Positions 30,952 through 39,879 of a stretch of DNA of 64,000 nt are shown here, piece by piece. A model generated the notes under the pieces. The model was not told the DNA's origin. It saw only the letters and a program-made list of their open reading frames with translations, and did no database searches. The stretch is from positions 2,542,001 to 2,606,000 of the forward strand of contig NZ_PJMW01000002.1 of the NCBI RefSeq assembly GCF_002846365.1, read 5' to 3'. Each line of letters starts with the position of its first letter. Position 1 is the first letter of the stretch. Made by a program: the position numbers and the translations under genes. Source of the DNA: Nocardia fluminea (lineage in GTDB: Bacteria > Actinomycetota > Actinomycetes > Mycobacteriales > Mycobacteriaceae).

Positions 30952-31974
30952 ATGTCATACCCGACCGGGGGCTCCGGGTACAACACACCCGCGACGCCCG
31001 CCGCGCCTCAGGGCCCGAGTACCGGAGCCGCCGCGGCTGCGCCATCGACCGGGTCGGAAGGCAAAGGACTGCCGTTCATTCTGACCGCTGCCGCCGCCGG
31101 ACTCGGCGTCGTCACCTTCTTGCTCGGCTTCGCGCCGTATGTCGGTTTCACCGCGCTGCGTGAGACCACCACCGGCAGCATGTTCGAGTCGTCCAACGGC
31201 GCGCTCGCGGTTCTCGTCCTGGCCGCCGCGTTGCTGGCCGGGCTCTCGTTGCTGCCGAAGCAGAACGTTCTCGGTGTCGCCGCGGCACTCGCCGTCGCCT
31301 CGTTCCTCGGCGTCGTGGTGTCGCTGATCAGCGTGGGCGAGGGCACGGAGCTGCAGTGGGGTGCGTTCGCCGTCGCCGCGTTCTCGTTCATCGTCGCCGT
31401 GCTACTGGTCCTGGCGTTCCTGTTCGGGCTCGGCATCATCAAGGTGCCCGCGCCGAAACCGGCTCAGCCGCAACAGCAGCCGGGTCAGTACGGCCAGTAC
31501 GGTCAGCAGGGTTACGGCCAGCAGGGCTACGGCCAGAACACCGGCCAGCAGTCCTACGGGCAGCCCGGCTACGGCCAGGCCCAGACCGGTGGTCAGTACC
31601 CCACGCAGTCGCCGTCGCCGTACGGCCAGCAGAGTCAGCCGTCGGTGCCGCAGGCGCAGCAGCCGTCCTACGGCCAGCCGGGTCAGCAGGCCTACGGGCA
31701 GCCGGCCCAGCAGTCGCCGTACGGACAGCAGTACGGTGCCCCGCAGCAGCAGCCCTCGCCGTACGGCGCGGCGCCGCAGCAGCAGCCGCGTCCCGACGAG
31801 AGTGCCACGCAGACCTTCGGTGGGCAGCAGCAGGGCCAGCCGTTCGGTGCGCCGAACTACGGTGGCGCGCAGCCGTCGTCGCCGGGTCAGCCGCAGCCGT
31901 TCGGTGGCGAGCAGACCGCCGATCCCGCGGCCGACGCGACCACCGCGTTCCGTCCGAACGACGACAACAAGTAG
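30952..31974 (+). CDS. DUF5336 family membrane protein with long Q/G/Y/P-rich tail (34-kDa antigen homologue)
   Basis: 340 residues. After a Gly/Ala/Pro-rich start (MSYPTGGSGYNTPATPAAPQ), four transmembrane helices occupy residues 39-165 (GLPFILTAAAAGLGVVTFLL; VLVLAAALLAGLSLL). The last 175 residues are low-complexity with repeated YGQQGYGQ, QPSYGQPGQ and similar units. The membrane part matches DUF5336, the family of the mycobacterial 34-kDa antigen homologue Rv0954, which lies between sucCD and perM just as here. Function is not established; a cell envelope or division role is suggested by its constant neighbour perM. Confidence 0.88.
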   Translation: MSYPTGGSGYNTPATPAAPQGPSTGAAAAAPSTGSEGKGLPFILTAAAAGLGVVTFLLGFAPYVGFTALRETTTGSMFESSNGALAVLVLAAALLAGLSLLPKQNVLGVAAALAVASFLGVVVSLISVGEGTELQWGAFAVAAFSFIVAVLLVLAFLFGLGIIKVPAPKPAQPQQQPGQYGQYGQQGYGQQGYGQNTGQQSYGQPGYGQAQTGGQYPTQSPSPYGQQSQPSVPQAQQPSYGQPGQQAYGQPAQQSPYGQQYGAPQQQPSPYGAAPQQQPRPDESATQTFGGQQQGQPFGAPNYGGAQPSSPGQPQPFGGEQTADPAADATTAFRPNDDNK

Positions 31975-32009
31975 AACCGACGGCTGCCGCACGGTGGTCC
32001 AGGTCCGAT

Positions 32010-32041
32010 CGCGAGCCCACAGGTCCGCCTGTGGGCTCGCG
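32010..32041 (+). terminator. Hairpin between the DUF5336 gene and perM
   Basis: CGCGAGCCCACAGG (32010-32023) pairs perfectly with CCTGTGGGCTCGCG (32028-32041) around a TCCG loop. It separates the DUF5336 gene from perM, although both face the same way. Confidence 0.75.
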
Positions 32042-32088
32042 GCGCGCCTGACCCGCGGCCGCCGGGGAAGCTGCCACGCTGAATTGTC

Positions 32089-33630
32089 ATGAGCTCCCGT
32101 AACGCCCTCGTGCGCCGGACCTCCGGGTCGCGCGGCACCGGGGAGACAGTCGCCGCATCACCGCCCGGGCACGATCCCGGCTGGTGGTCGCTCTCGCCCG
32201 AACGCGCGCGAACCCTGCTGCTGGTCGCGGCGAGGCCGACGATCACCGCCTTGGCGGCGACAGTGCTGCTCGTCCTCGTGGTCATGCTCACCACCGGTAC
32301 CGATCTCACCAGCGCGCCCGCCGCGGTCGCCGCGACGTGGCTCGCGGCCCACCAGGTTCCGCTCACGGTCGGCAGGACGACACTCGGTCTGCTCCCGCTG
32401 GTGCCGACGGCCGTGCTGGTCTGGCTGGCCGCCCGCGAATGCGCGCGTGCGGTCCCGAACCGCCCGACCCCCGTCGAGCTGGGTTGGCTGACCGGTGCGG
32501 TGCTGGCCGGACCGCTGCTGATGACGGCCGTCTGCCTCGCCGTCACCGGTGATGCCGCGGGCGTCACTCCGCTCGAATCCTCGGGTCCGATCGCGGCGTT
32601 CGGCTGGGTGCTGGTGCTGTATCTGGTCGCGGCCGCCGCCGGGATCGGCAGCCGGGCGTGGAGTTCGCTGTGCGCGCTGGTGCCGATCGAGATCCCCGAA
32701 TGGGCGGTCCTGGGCGCCCGCGCCGCGCGCCGCACTGTGCTGCGCATGCTCGGCTGCGCCGCGCTGGCCACCGCGATCTCCTTCTTCGTGCACCTGTCCC
32801 GGCTCGACGGTGCCTATCGGCAGGCCCACAACGTCACCGACGTGCTGGGCACGACCCTGCTCTCCCTGCTGTATCTGCCGAACGTGGTGATCGGCGCGGC
32901 CGGAATCCTCAGCGGTGCCGCGGTGCTGTTCGGGGCGGGGTCGGTCGGGCTGTTCGGGGTGACCGGCGGCCACATGCCGGTGCTGCCCGCGCTGATTCCC
33001 GTGCCGGAGGGGCCCGCGTCCCCGTGGTGGGCGGCGCTGCTGCTGGTTCCGCTCGCCGTCGGTGTGCTCGGCGGGATCGAACTCGGCCGCACCAGCGACG
33101 ATCGGCCCGGCGCGCCGTGGGCGACCCTCACCTGCGCCGGGCTGTCCACGCTGACGTTCCTGGCGCTCGCGATCCTCGGCAGCGGTCAGCTCGGTGCCGT
33201 GGGGTGGGTCGGCGTCGACCTGCTGATGCTGGTCGTGCTGATGGTCACCTGGTTCGGGTTCGGCGGCTTCGTCGGCATGGTGTTCGCCCGCCGCTTCCTG
33301 ACGCCGGCCGCGCTCACCGAGCCGGCCGAGGAGTACGACGACTACGACGACACAGACGACTACGAGGACGACGACTACTACGACGACGAGGACGACTACG
33401 ACGACGAGGACGTCGACGACGAGGACGACGAGCCCACCGAGTACTCCGATGCCGTCGAATACGACGATCCCGCAGTCGAAGTCGACGCCGAACTGGTCGA
33501 GGACTTCGACGACGACCTCGAAGTGAGCATCGCCGCGCCGGGCTCGACCGACGAGCCCGCCGACGACATCGTCGACGTCGAGGTCGTCGAGTCGGACCTG
33601 CCGGACGAGGACAAGACCCCCGGTCGCTAA
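32089..33630 (+). CDS. perM: DUF6350 membrane protein, PerM-like
   Basis: 513 residues. About ten hydrophobic helices lie between residues 40 and 400 (ITALAATVLLVLVVMLTTGT; LLLVPLAVGVLGGIELGR), followed by an extremely acidic tail of about 100 residues rich in Asp, Glu and Tyr (DDYDDTDDYEDDDYYDDEDD). Position and topology match Rv0955, PerM, a membrane protein of M. tuberculosis that supports cell division through FtsB during chronic infection (known for the family). It ends 57 bases before the likely purN start; purN uses the same reading frame after the perM TAA. Confidence 0.87.
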   Translation: MSSRNALVRRTSGSRGTGETVAASPPGHDPGWWSLSPERARTLLLVAARPTITALAATVLLVLVVMLTTGTDLTSAPAAVAATWLAAHQVPLTVGRTTLGLLPLVPTAVLVWLAARECARAVPNRPTPVELGWLTGAVLAGPLLMTAVCLAVTGDAAGVTPLESSGPIAAFGWVLVLYLVAAAAGIGSRAWSSLCALVPIEIPEWAVLGARAARRTVLRMLGCAALATAISFFVHLSRLDGAYRQAHNVTDVLGTTLLSLLYLPNVVIGAAGILSGAAVLFGAGSVGLFGVTGGHMPVLPALIPVPEGPASPWWAALLLVPLAVGVLGGIELGRTSDDRPGAPWATLTCAGLSTLTFLALAILGSGQLGAVGWVGVDLLMLVVLMVTWFGFGGFVGMVFARRFLTPAALTEPAEEYDDYDDTDDYEDDDYYDDEDDYDDEDVDDEDDEPTEYSDAVEYDDPAVEVDAELVEDFDDDLEVSIAAPGSTDEPADDIVDVEVVESDLPDEDKTPGR

Positions 33631-33687
33631 GCTCGACCCGGCGCCTATCGCCATCGCCGCCGCCCGATCACACGCAGGAGTAGAGCG

Positions 33688-34347
33688 CTGACGTCCTCGT
33701 TTGCCCCGTGGAAGCCCGCCAGAACACCGGCCACCGTCGTCGTGCTGGCCTCGGGCACCGGCTCGCTGCTCAACGCCCTGCTGGCCGCCGCACGCGAGCC
33801 CGGCTACCCGGCACGGATCGTCGCCGTCGGTGTCGACCGGGACTGCCCGGCCACCGCGCACGCCGACGCCGCGGGGGTGCCGCACTTCAAAGTGGGCCTC
33901 AAAGATTTTTCCGATCGGGAAGCCTGGAACGTCGCCCTCACCGAGGCCGTCGACGAGCACGAGCCCGATCTGGTGGTCCTCGCGGGTTTCATGAAGATCC
34001 TCGGCCCCGCGTTCATGGAACGTTTCGGTGGCCGGCTCATCAACACCCACCCCGCGCTGCTGCCGTCGTTCCCCGGCGCGCACGGGGTGCGTGACGCGCT
34101 CGCCTACGGCGTCAAGGTCACCGGCTGCACCGTGCACCTGGTCGACGCGGGCGTCGACACCGGCCCGGTCCTCGCGCAGGAAGCGGTCGCCGTGATGCCC
34201 GGCGACGACGAGGACACGCTGCAGGAGCGCATCAAGGTTGTCGAGCGACGGTTACTGGCGGAGGTCATCGCCGCCGTCGCGACCCGAGGCATTGTCTCCG
34301 ACGGACGAAAGGCAGAAATACCAGTGAGCGAGCACGCCGGTGAGTGA
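33688..34347 (+). CDS. purN: Phosphoribosylglycinamide formyltransferase PurN
   Basis: 219 residues if started at CTG 33688. It transfers formyl from 10-formyl-THF to GAR in purine synthesis. Motifs are [18 protein letters not shown] (phosphate loop), the [20 protein letters not shown] active site with catalytic Asn and His, and [17 protein letters not shown] with catalytic Asp. No ATG, GTG or TTG occurs in frame between the perM stop and GTG 33742, and starting at that GTG would remove most of the first beta strand. A good AGGAG (33676-33680) sits seven bases before CTG 33688, so a CTG start is the best reading. It overlaps purH by eight bases. Confidence 0.92.
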   Translation: MTSSFAPWKPARTPATVVVLASGTGSLLNALLAAAREPGYPARIVAVGVDRDCPATAHADAAGVPHFKVGLKDFSDREAWNVALTEAVDEHEPDLVVLAGFMKILGPAFMERFGGRLINTHPALLPSFPGAHGVRDALAYGVKVTGCTVHLVDAGVDTGPVLAQEAVAVMPGDDEDTLQERIKVVERRLLAEVIAAVATRGIVSDGRKAEIPVSEHAGE

Positions 34348-35905
34348 ACGTAAGGCGATCCAGAGGGCGCTGGTGAGCGTCTACGACAAGTCCGGGCTCA
34401 TCGAGCTCGCCACCGGGCTGCACGCGGCCGGTGTGGAGCTGGTGTCGACCGGGTCGACCGCGGGCAAGATCGCCGAGGCCGGGATTCCGGTCACCAGGGT
34501 CGAGGATCTGACCGGGTTCCCGGAGACCCTCGACGGCCGGGTCAAGACGCTGCATCCGCGCGTGCACGCGGGCATCCTGGCCGACACCCGGCGCGCCGAG
34601 CACGTCGACCAGCTCGTGGAGCTGGGTGTCGAGGCGTTCCAGCTGGTGGTGGTGAACCTGTACCCGTTCACCCAGACCGTGGCCAGTGGCGCCAGCGTCG
34701 ACGAGTGTGTCGAGCAGATCGATATCGGCGGGCCGTCGATGGTGCGGGCCGCGGCGAAGAACCACCCGTCGGTGGGCGTGGTCGTCGACGTCACCGACTA
34801 CGACGACGTGCTCGCCGCGGTGAAGTCCGGCGGGTTCACCCTCGCCGAGCGGACCGCGCTGGCCGCCAAGGCCTTCCAGCACACCGCGAGCTACGACGTG
34901 GCCGTCGCGAGCTGGATGGGTTCGGTGGCCGTGCCCGCCGTCGCCGAGGAGACCGAGCAGTTCCCCGGCTGGGTCGCCGGTTCGTGGGAACGCGCCGCGG
35001 TGCTGCGCTACGGCGAGAACCCGCACCAGGCCGCCGCGCTGTACACCAGCAACGACGGCACGGTCGGGATCGCGCAGGCGAAGCAGTTGCACGGCAAGGA
35101 GATGTCGTACAACAACTACACCGACGGTGACGCCGCCTGGCGGGCCGCGTTCGACTTCGACGAGCCCGCTGTCGCGGTGATCAAGCACGCCAACCCGTGT
35201 GGCATCGCCGTGGCGGGCGATATCGCCGAGGCGCACCGCAAGGCGCACGCCACCGACCCGGTCAGCGCCTACGGCGGCGTGATCGCGGCCAACCGTGAGG
35301 TGAGCGTCGAGATGGCCGAGCAGGTCGCCGAGATCTTCACCGAGGTGATCATCGCTCCCGGGTACGCGCCCGGCGCGGTGGAAGTGTTGCAGCGCAAGAA
35401 GAATGTGCGCGTGCTGGTGGCCGAGGCGCCGCAGCGTAAGGGTGTGGAGCTGCGCCCGATCAGCGGCGGCGCGCTGTTGCAGGACCGCGACGTCCTCGAC
35501 GCCGACGGCGACGATCCGGTCAACTGGACCCTCGCCGCGGGCGATCCGGCCGATGTCACCACGCTGGCCGACCTCGAATTCGCCTGGCGCGCATGCCGTT
35601 CGGTGAAGTCGAACGCGATCCTGCTCGCCGAGGACGGCGCCGCGGTCGGTGTCGGCATGGGACAGGTCAACCGGGTCGACTCCTGCAAGCTCGCCGTGGA
35701 GCGCGCGGGTGAGCGTGCCAAGGGCTCCGTCGCCGCCTCCGACGCCTTCTTCCCGTTCTCGGACGGGCCGGAGATCCTGGTGGCCGCGGGCGTTCGCGCG
35801 ATCGTGCAGCCGGGCGGTTCGATCCGCGACAAGGACACCATCGAGCTCTGCAAGGAAGCCGGCGTCACCCTGTACCTGACGGGTGCCCGCCACTTCGCGC
35901 ACTGA
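34340..35905 (+). CDS. purH: Bifunctional AICAR transformylase/IMP cyclohydrolase PurH
   Basis: 521 residues. The N-terminal cyclohydrolase domain starts at [20 protein letters not shown] with [20 protein letters not shown]. The C-terminal transformylase domain contains [52 protein letters not shown] and the final [20 protein letters not shown]. These are the last two steps of IMP synthesis. GTG start inside the end of purN (8-base overlap), so purNH are coupled. A strong hairpin with four Ts follows the gene. Confidence 0.98.
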   Translation: MSERKAIQRALVSVYDKSGLIELATGLHAAGVELVSTGSTAGKIAEAGIPVTRVEDLTGFPETLDGRVKTLHPRVHAGILADTRRAEHVDQLVELGVEAFQLVVVNLYPFTQTVASGASVDECVEQIDIGGPSMVRAAAKNHPSVGVVVDVTDYDDVLAAVKSGGFTLAERTALAAKAFQHTASYDVAVASWMGSVAVPAVAEETEQFPGWVAGSWERAAVLRYGENPHQAAALYTSNDGTVGIAQAKQLHGKEMSYNNYTDGDAAWRAAFDFDEPAVAVIKHANPCGIAVAGDIAEAHRKAHATDPVSAYGGVIAANREVSVEMAEQVAEIFTEVIIAPGYAPGAVEVLQRKKNVRVLVAEAPQRKGVELRPISGGALLQDRDVLDADGDDPVNWTLAAGDPADVTTLADLEFAWRACRSVKSNAILLAEDGAAVGVGMGQVNRVDSCKLAVERAGERAKGSVAASDAFFPFSDGPEILVAAGVRAIVQPGGSIRDKDTIELCKEAGVTLYLTGARHFAH

Positions 35906-35919
35906 GCCCGTACCCGAAC

Positions 35920-35957
35920 CGGGTGCCGCACCGAATCCTCGGTGCGGCACCCGTTTT
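35920..35957. terminator. Rho-independent terminator after purH
   Basis: CGGGTGCCGCACCGA (35920-35934) pairs perfectly with TCGGTGCGGCACCCG (35939-35953) around ATCC, followed by TTTT. It lies between purH and the convergent lipoprotein gene, and can also stop transcription of the latter. Confidence 0.9.
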
Positions 35958-35959
35958 CG

Positions 35960-36403
35960 TTATCCGGCGTCGAGCACCTGGCGGCTCCCCAGCGGGGAGC
36001 TCAACGGAATGTCCAGCGTGCCGAGGACCGCGTTCATGGTGCACATCTTGTTCACGGAGTCCGCTCGGGTACCGGATCGCAGCGCGACGGTGACGGTCTC
36101 GGCGGTTTCGGTGACGGTCGCGTCCACGGCGTAGCACTCGGGGTTGCCGGTCTGGAAATTGACACCGATCTTGTTGTCGCTCAGCCGGTTCCATGACGTG
36201 AACGGGATCGGGTGCGGGTTGACCAGGGTGGGGTCCGCGGTGAAGGGCTGGCCGATGCCTGGGTTCGGGTCCTCGGGGCGAGAATCGGTGTTCGACGTAT
36301 CCGGTTGGGGTGCGGGGTTTTCCGAGGATCCGCAGGCGGTGAGGGGTGCGATCAGCACGGCCACGGCTGCCGCGGCGGCGGTGTAGCGCGACATCGTTCT
36401 CAT
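35960..36403 (-). CDS. Putative secreted lipoprotein
   Basis: 147 residues. An N-terminal signal peptide (RYTAAAAAVAVLIAPLTAC) ends in the lipobox LTAC, with the lipidated Cys at about residue 24, followed by a Ser/Pro/Asp-rich linker and a compact domain with two further Cys residues (GNPECYAVDA and VNKMCTMNAV) that may pair. It resembles the DUF3558-type lipoproteins common in mycolic actinobacteria, but I am not sure of the family. A second ATG nine bases later is an alternative start. Convergent with purH. Confidence 0.72.
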   Translation of the reverse strand: MRTMSRYTAAAAAVAVLIAPLTACGSSENPAPQPDTSNTDSRPEDPNPGIGQPFTADPTLVNPHPIPFTSWNRLSDNKIGVNFQTGNPECYAVDATVTETAETVTVALRSGTRADSVNKMCTMNAVLGTLDIPLSSPLGSRQVLDAG

Positions 36404-36571
36404 ACCGTCAACCCTAGACCGCACGGCTCGGCCGTGAACTTTCCGCGAACCCTGCGCATAACCCCTCCATTCGCCCGGCGCGGCGACTACATTCGGCTGC
36501 GATGCGGCACTGCGGCAATCGGCCGGCATCGTCTGTTCAGCTCTGTATTGGCGATCTTCGAAAGGAACAAC

Positions 36572-37129
36572 GTGGCCGACACGCTGCGCGTAGGCGAAGA
36601 ACTGGGACTGGGGCAGTCCCTCACCGGCGGTGCCTACACCCTGACTCTGCAGCCGGATGGCAACCTGGTGCTCACCGAGCCCGACGGCAACGTCGTCTGG
36701 GCCGCTATGACGCACGGGCAGGACGCGCAGCGCGCGGCCCTGCAGCACGACGGCGACTTCGTCGTCTACAGCGGTGGCGGCGCGCGTATCTGGGCGACCG
36801 ACACCAGCGGCAAGAATGTCGAGAAGCTGGTCGTGCAGCCCGACCGCAACGTGGTGCTCTACGGCACCGACGGCTCGGTCACGTGGGCCACCGCCACCAA
36901 CACCGACAACCCGCTGCCCGCACCGGAGCCGGTCGCGGCCGCGCCGGTCGCCGAAGAGGTCCCGCCGCCGCCTGCCGCGCAGACCTACACGGTCGAGTCG
37001 GGCGACACCCTGTGGGCCATCTCGGAGCGCTTCTACGGTGACGGCAACCGCTACCACGAGATCGCCGCGGCCTCCGGTATCGACAACCCGGACCTGATCA
37101 ACGCCGGTCAGGTGCTGACCATCCCGTAA
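36572..37129 (+). CDS. B-lectin (mannose-binding) domain protein with C-terminal LysM
   Basis: 185 residues. Residues 1-110 are a bulb-type lectin domain with three QxDxNxVxY-like sites (LQPDGNLVLTEPDG; LQHDGDFVVYSGG; VQPDRNVVLYGTDG). A Pro/Ala/Val linker leads to a LysM domain (YTVESGDTLWAISERFYGDG to INAGQVLTIP). Together they would bind mannose-rich glycans and peptidoglycan. No signal peptide is seen after the GTG start, which has AAAGGA five bases upstream, although LysM domains usually act outside. A -10-like TACATT lies about 80 bases upstream. Confidence 0.85.
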   Translation: MADTLRVGEELGLGQSLTGGAYTLTLQPDGNLVLTEPDGNVVWAAMTHGQDAQRAALQHDGDFVVYSGGGARIWATDTSGKNVEKLVVQPDRNVVLYGTDGSVTWATATNTDNPLPAPEPVAAAPVAEEVPPPPAAQTYTVESGDTLWAISERFYGDGNRYHEIAAASGIDNPDLINAGQVLTIP

Positions 37130-37144
37130 GACACCAAACGAAAG

Positions 37145-37172
37145 TGGCCCCGAGGCAACAGCTTCGGGGCCA
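37145..37172. terminator. Hairpin between the lectin gene and rpsR
   Basis: TGGCCCCGA (37145-37153) pairs with TCGGGGCCA (37164-37172). It lies between two convergent genes and can terminate both. Confidence 0.75.
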
Positions 37173-37189
37173 TTCTCGCGTTCACGGCG

Positions 37190-37447
37190 CTACTTGGTGG
37201 TGGTGAACGGCAGCAACGCCATCTCGCGGGCGTTCTTCACCGCGACGGCCACCTGACGCTGCTGGCGCGGAGTCAGGCCGGTGACGCGGCGGCTGCGGAT
37301 CTTGCCGCGATCGGAGATGAACGTCCGCAGCAGGTTGACGTCTTTGTAGTCGACGTACTCGATGCCCGCGGCGGTCAGCGGATTCTTCTTCGGCTTACGC
37401 CCCAGGTCGGCGCGTGCCTTCTTGGACGGTGCTCGCTTCACTGCCAT
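37190..37447 (-). CDS. rpsR: 30S ribosomal protein S18, zinc-free paralogue
   Basis: 85 residues. [20 protein letters not shown] and [19 protein letters not shown] are the S18 signature and rRNA-binding region. No Cys is present, marking it as the C-minus form made when zinc is scarce. It is the last gene of the minus-strand half of the alternative ribosomal protein locus, 36 bases after rpsN. Related genes in M. tuberculosis are Rv2055c-Rv2058c. Confidence 0.95.
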   Translation of the reverse strand: MAVKRAPSKKARADLGRKPKKNPLTAAGIEYVDYKDVNLLRTFISDRGKIRSRRVTGLTPRQQRQVAVAVKNAREMALLPFTTTK

Positions 37448-37483
37448 GGGATATCCCTTCTCACGAATCAGTTTGGGAAGTAT

Positions 37484-37789
37484 CTACCAGCTCGATTTGT
37501 GGACCCCGGGAAGCTCACCCCGGTGAGCCATCTCGCGCACACGGATACGGGAGAGGCCGAACTTGCGGAGATAGCCGCGTGGGCGGCCGTCAGCAGCGTC
37601 CCGATTGCGCAATCGTACCGGACTGGCATCGCGTGGCTGGTTGCGCAGTTCGGCCTGGGCCGCGGCGCGTTCGGCGTCGCCGGTACTCGGCTTGCGGATG
37701 ATCTCCTTGAGCTCGGCGCGCCGGGCCGCGAATCGTTCGACGATCTCGCGACGCTGCTCGTTGCGGGCGATCTTGGATTTCTTCGCCAT
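37484..37789 (-). CDS. rpsN: 30S ribosomal protein S14, zinc-free paralogue
   Basis: 101 residues. It starts [20 protein letters not shown] and contains [20 protein letters not shown] and [20 protein letters not shown], the long S14 form. It lacks the CxxC zinc ribbon of the short form, so it can replace it under zinc limitation. Its ATG shares one base with the rpmG stop codon (TGATG), so translation is coupled. Confidence 0.96.
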   Translation of the reverse strand: MAKKSKIARNEQRREIVERFAARRAELKEIIRKPSTGDAERAAAQAELRNQPRDASPVRLRNRDAADGRPRGYLRKFGLSRIRVREMAHRGELPGVHKSSW

Positions 37790-37959
37790 CAGCGCTCCTC
37801 GCGGAAGTCGACGTGGCGGCGCACGACGGGGTCGTACTTGCGCAGGATCAGCCGGTCGGGGTCGTTGCGGCGGTTCTTGCGGGTGACGTAGGTGTAGCCG
37901 GTGTCGGCTGTGGACTTCAGCTTCACGATCGGGCGGATTTCGGTCGCTTTCGAGGCCAT
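37789..37959 (-). CDS. rpmG: 50S ribosomal protein L33, zinc-free paralogue
   Basis: 56 residues. [20 protein letters not shown] and [19 protein letters not shown] match L33. The four zinc-binding Cys residues of the C-plus form are absent. It lies between rpmB (9-base gap) and rpsN (1-base overlap). The gene is short and easily missed by length cut-offs. Confidence 0.95.
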   Translation of the reverse strand: MASKATEIRPIVKLKSTADTGYTYVTRKNRRNDPDRLILRKYDPVVRRHVDFREER

Positions 37960-37968
37960 GTTCAGCTC

Positions 37969-38205
37969 CTAGATCTTGTCCCCGCGAGCGCGGATGCGGG
38001 CCACCACGGCCTCGATCCCGTCGCGGTCGATGGTCTTGATGCCCTTGGTGGAGACCGTCAGCGTGATGCGGCGGCCCTCGCTGGGCAGGTAGTAGGTCTT
38101 GTGCTGGATGTTGGCGTTCCAGCGGCGGTTGGTGCGCCGGTGCGAGTGGGAGACGGCTTTTCCGAAGCCGGGCTTGCGCCCGGTGACCTGGCAGTGGGCC
38201 GACAT
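37969..38205 (-). CDS. rpmB: 50S ribosomal protein L28
   Basis: 78 residues. [20 protein letters not shown] and [20 protein letters not shown] are the L28 signature. There is one Cys near the start but not the zinc-binding set, consistent with the C-minus paralogue. ATG at 38205 has AAGGAGG five bases upstream. It is the first gene of the minus-strand operon and divergent from mrf across a region with Zur-like sites. The same rpmB-mrf divergence occurs in M. tuberculosis (Rv0105c-Rv0106). Confidence 0.95.
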   Translation of the reverse strand: MSAHCQVTGRKPGFGKAVSHSHRRTNRRWNANIQHKTYYLPSEGRRITLTVSTKGIKTIDRDGIEAVVARIRARGDKI

Positions 38206-38224
38206 GCGACCTCCTTCCATGGTT

Positions 38225-38253
38225 ATGACAACCATTTTCGACAACGATTATTC
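38225..38253. promoter_or_regulatory. Zur-like boxes in the rpmB-mrf divergent promoter
   Basis: ATGACAACCATTTTC (38225-38239) and TCGACAACGATTATTC (38238-38253) both resemble the zinc-uptake-regulator consensus TGAAAATGATTTTCA or its complement. The second also supplies a -35 hexamer (TCGACA, 38238-38243), 17 bases before a TACAGT -10 (38261-38266) facing mrf. Zur binding here would block both operons when zinc is plentiful. Confidence 0.65.
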
Positions 38254-38280
38254 CGCACTGTACAGTCGGCTCGAAGTAAA

Positions 38281-38296
38281 TGAAAATCATTGTCGA
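38281..38296. promoter_or_regulatory. Zur-like box before mrf
   Basis: TGAAAATCATTGTCGA is a near match to the Zur consensus. Its complement is very similar to the box at 38238-38253. It ends 12 bases before the mrf GTG, downstream of the inferred transcription start. Confidence 0.65.
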
Positions 38297-38308
38297 AAGG
38301 GGTATCGG

Positions 38309-39613
38309 GTGCTGGACCAGTCAGACCGGAGAACGCCCGTGGTGCTGCTGGCCGGCTTCTCCGGACCCGCCATGGGCGGCGTGGAGCACATCGCGGCGAC
38401 GCTGAGCGAGGACGCGGGCACTGTCGTGGTGCACCACGACCTCGCCGAACTGCGTGAAGGTGTGGTCCGGCGCACGGTGCGGACCGCGGGCAACGTGAGC
38501 ACCACGGTGCTCGAACTGGCGCACGGGTGCGTGTCGTGCACGCTGCGCGCCGACCTGCTGCCGATGCTGTGCACGCTCGCCACCCGCGACCACGTCGAGC
38601 GGATCGTGCTCGCGCTGGATCCCGGCATCGAGGCGGAGGCGCTGTGCCAGGCGATCGAGCATGTCGAGGTCAGCGGGGTGGCCGATCGCGTCGACGGGCC
38701 CGCGGCCCGCAACGTACGGATCGAAGCCGTGCTGACCTGCCTGGACGGGCAGCAGTGGCTCGCCGACGCCACCGGCGACGAGGTGCTGGCCGATCGCGGG
38801 CTGGCCGCGGCCGACGACGAGCGCACGGTCGCCCAGGTGGCCGTCGGCCAGGTCGACTTCGCCGACGCGCTCGTGGTGCTCACCGCGGGGACCGACGCGC
38901 TCGACCACGAGCGACTGGCGGCCGTGCTCGCCCGCCTCGCGCCCGCCGCGCCAGTGGCCTGGCTGCCCGAGCTGTCCGGCTTCGACGCCATCGAGATCGG
39001 CGCGCTGCTGACCCGCGTGCCCGCGGACTCACGCCGGGGCCGGATCTTCGACGCGCACGCACCGCTGCTGCGCGGACAGCCGCCGCTGAGCACCGACTGC
39101 GGCGTCTCGATCGTCGAGTTCGCCGCCCGCAGGCCGTTCCATCCCGAGCGGCTGCACGAGGCGCTCGATGTACTCCTCGACGGCGTGGTCACCGCCCGCG
39201 GCCGGATCTGGCTGGCGACCCAGCCCGACCACGTGGTCTGGCTGGAGTCGGCCGGTGGCGGACTGCGGGTCGGCGGCGCCGGTCGCTGGCTGGCCGCGAT
39301 GAGCGCCGGGGAACAGGCCGACGCCGACCCGGTCCGGCGGGCGATGGCCGCGCTGGGCTGGGACGAGCGGTTCGGCGACCGCGATGTGTCGCTGGTGATC
39401 CTGGCCCACGACGCCGACCCCGCCGAGATCCGGCACGCCCTGCACTGGGCGCTGGTCGAGGACGACGAACTGCTGCTCGTCGACCGGGCACCGGACCGAG
39501 TCGCGTTGTGGGAGGACCCCTTCGGCGACTGGCACCGAGATCCCTGCGCCGATCCCACCGAGGCGACCGCCTCGGCGAGCGAGCGCACAAACCCGAGAGG
39601 AGAAACGGCATGA
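38309..39613 (+). CDS. mrf: CobW-like GTPase family protein MRF (ribosome hibernation factor recruitment)
   Basis: 434 residues. It matches the mycobacterial MRF/Rv0106 protein, which recruits hibernation factor MPY to zinc-free ribosomes (known for mycobacteria). Diagnostic segments are [20 protein letters not shown] (the GCxxC metal motif of COG0523), [60 protein letters not shown] and [11 protein letters not shown]. The GTPase P-loop is degenerate: [16 protein letters not shown] lacks the GKT/S Lys. The GTG start is chosen for its GAAAGGGG site and the position of homology. It overlaps rpmE2 by ATGA. Confidence 0.92.
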   Translation: MLDQSDRRTPVVLLAGFSGPAMGGVEHIAATLSEDAGTVVVHHDLAELREGVVRRTVRTAGNVSTTVLELAHGCVSCTLRADLLPMLCTLATRDHVERIVLALDPGIEAEALCQAIEHVEVSGVADRVDGPAARNVRIEAVLTCLDGQQWLADATGDEVLADRGLAAADDERTVAQVAVGQVDFADALVVLTAGTDALDHERLAAVLARLAPAAPVAWLPELSGFDAIEIGALLTRVPADSRRGRIFDAHAPLLRGQPPLSTDCGVSIVEFAARRPFHPERLHEALDVLLDGVVTARGRIWLATQPDHVVWLESAGGGLRVGGAGRWLAAMSAGEQADADPVRRAMAALGWDERFGDRDVSLVILAHDADPAEIRHALHWALVEDDELLLVDRAPDRVALWEDPFGDWHRDPCADPTEATASASERTNPRGETA

Positions 39614-39876
39614 AACCGGGCATCCACCCCGACTACCACCCCGTCGTGTTCGAGGACGCGAGCACCGGCAAGCAGTTTTTGACCAGGTCGACCGCCACCA
39701 GCGACCGCACCATCGAATGGGCCGACGGGAACACCTACCCGCTCATGCTGGTCGACGTGACCTCGGATTCGCACCCGTTCTGGACGGGTACCGCCCGCAA
39801 CCTCGACACCCAGGGCCGGGTGGAGAAGTTCGAGCGCAAGTACGGAAAGCGCTCGCGCGCAGGCAAGGAAGGCTGA
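39610..39876 (+). CDS. rpmE2: 50S ribosomal protein L31 type B (zinc-free)
   Basis: 88 residues. [40 protein letters not shown] and [20 protein letters not shown] match type B L31, which lacks the CxxC pair of the zinc-binding type. The start overlaps the mrf stop (ATGA). Part of the plus-strand half of the zinc-starvation ribosomal locus. Confidence 0.96.
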   Translation: MKPGIHPDYHPVVFEDASTGKQFLTRSTATSDRTIEWADGNTYPLMLVDVTSDSHPFWTGTARNLDTQGRVEKFERKYGKRSRAGKEG

Positions 39877-39879
39877 ACC

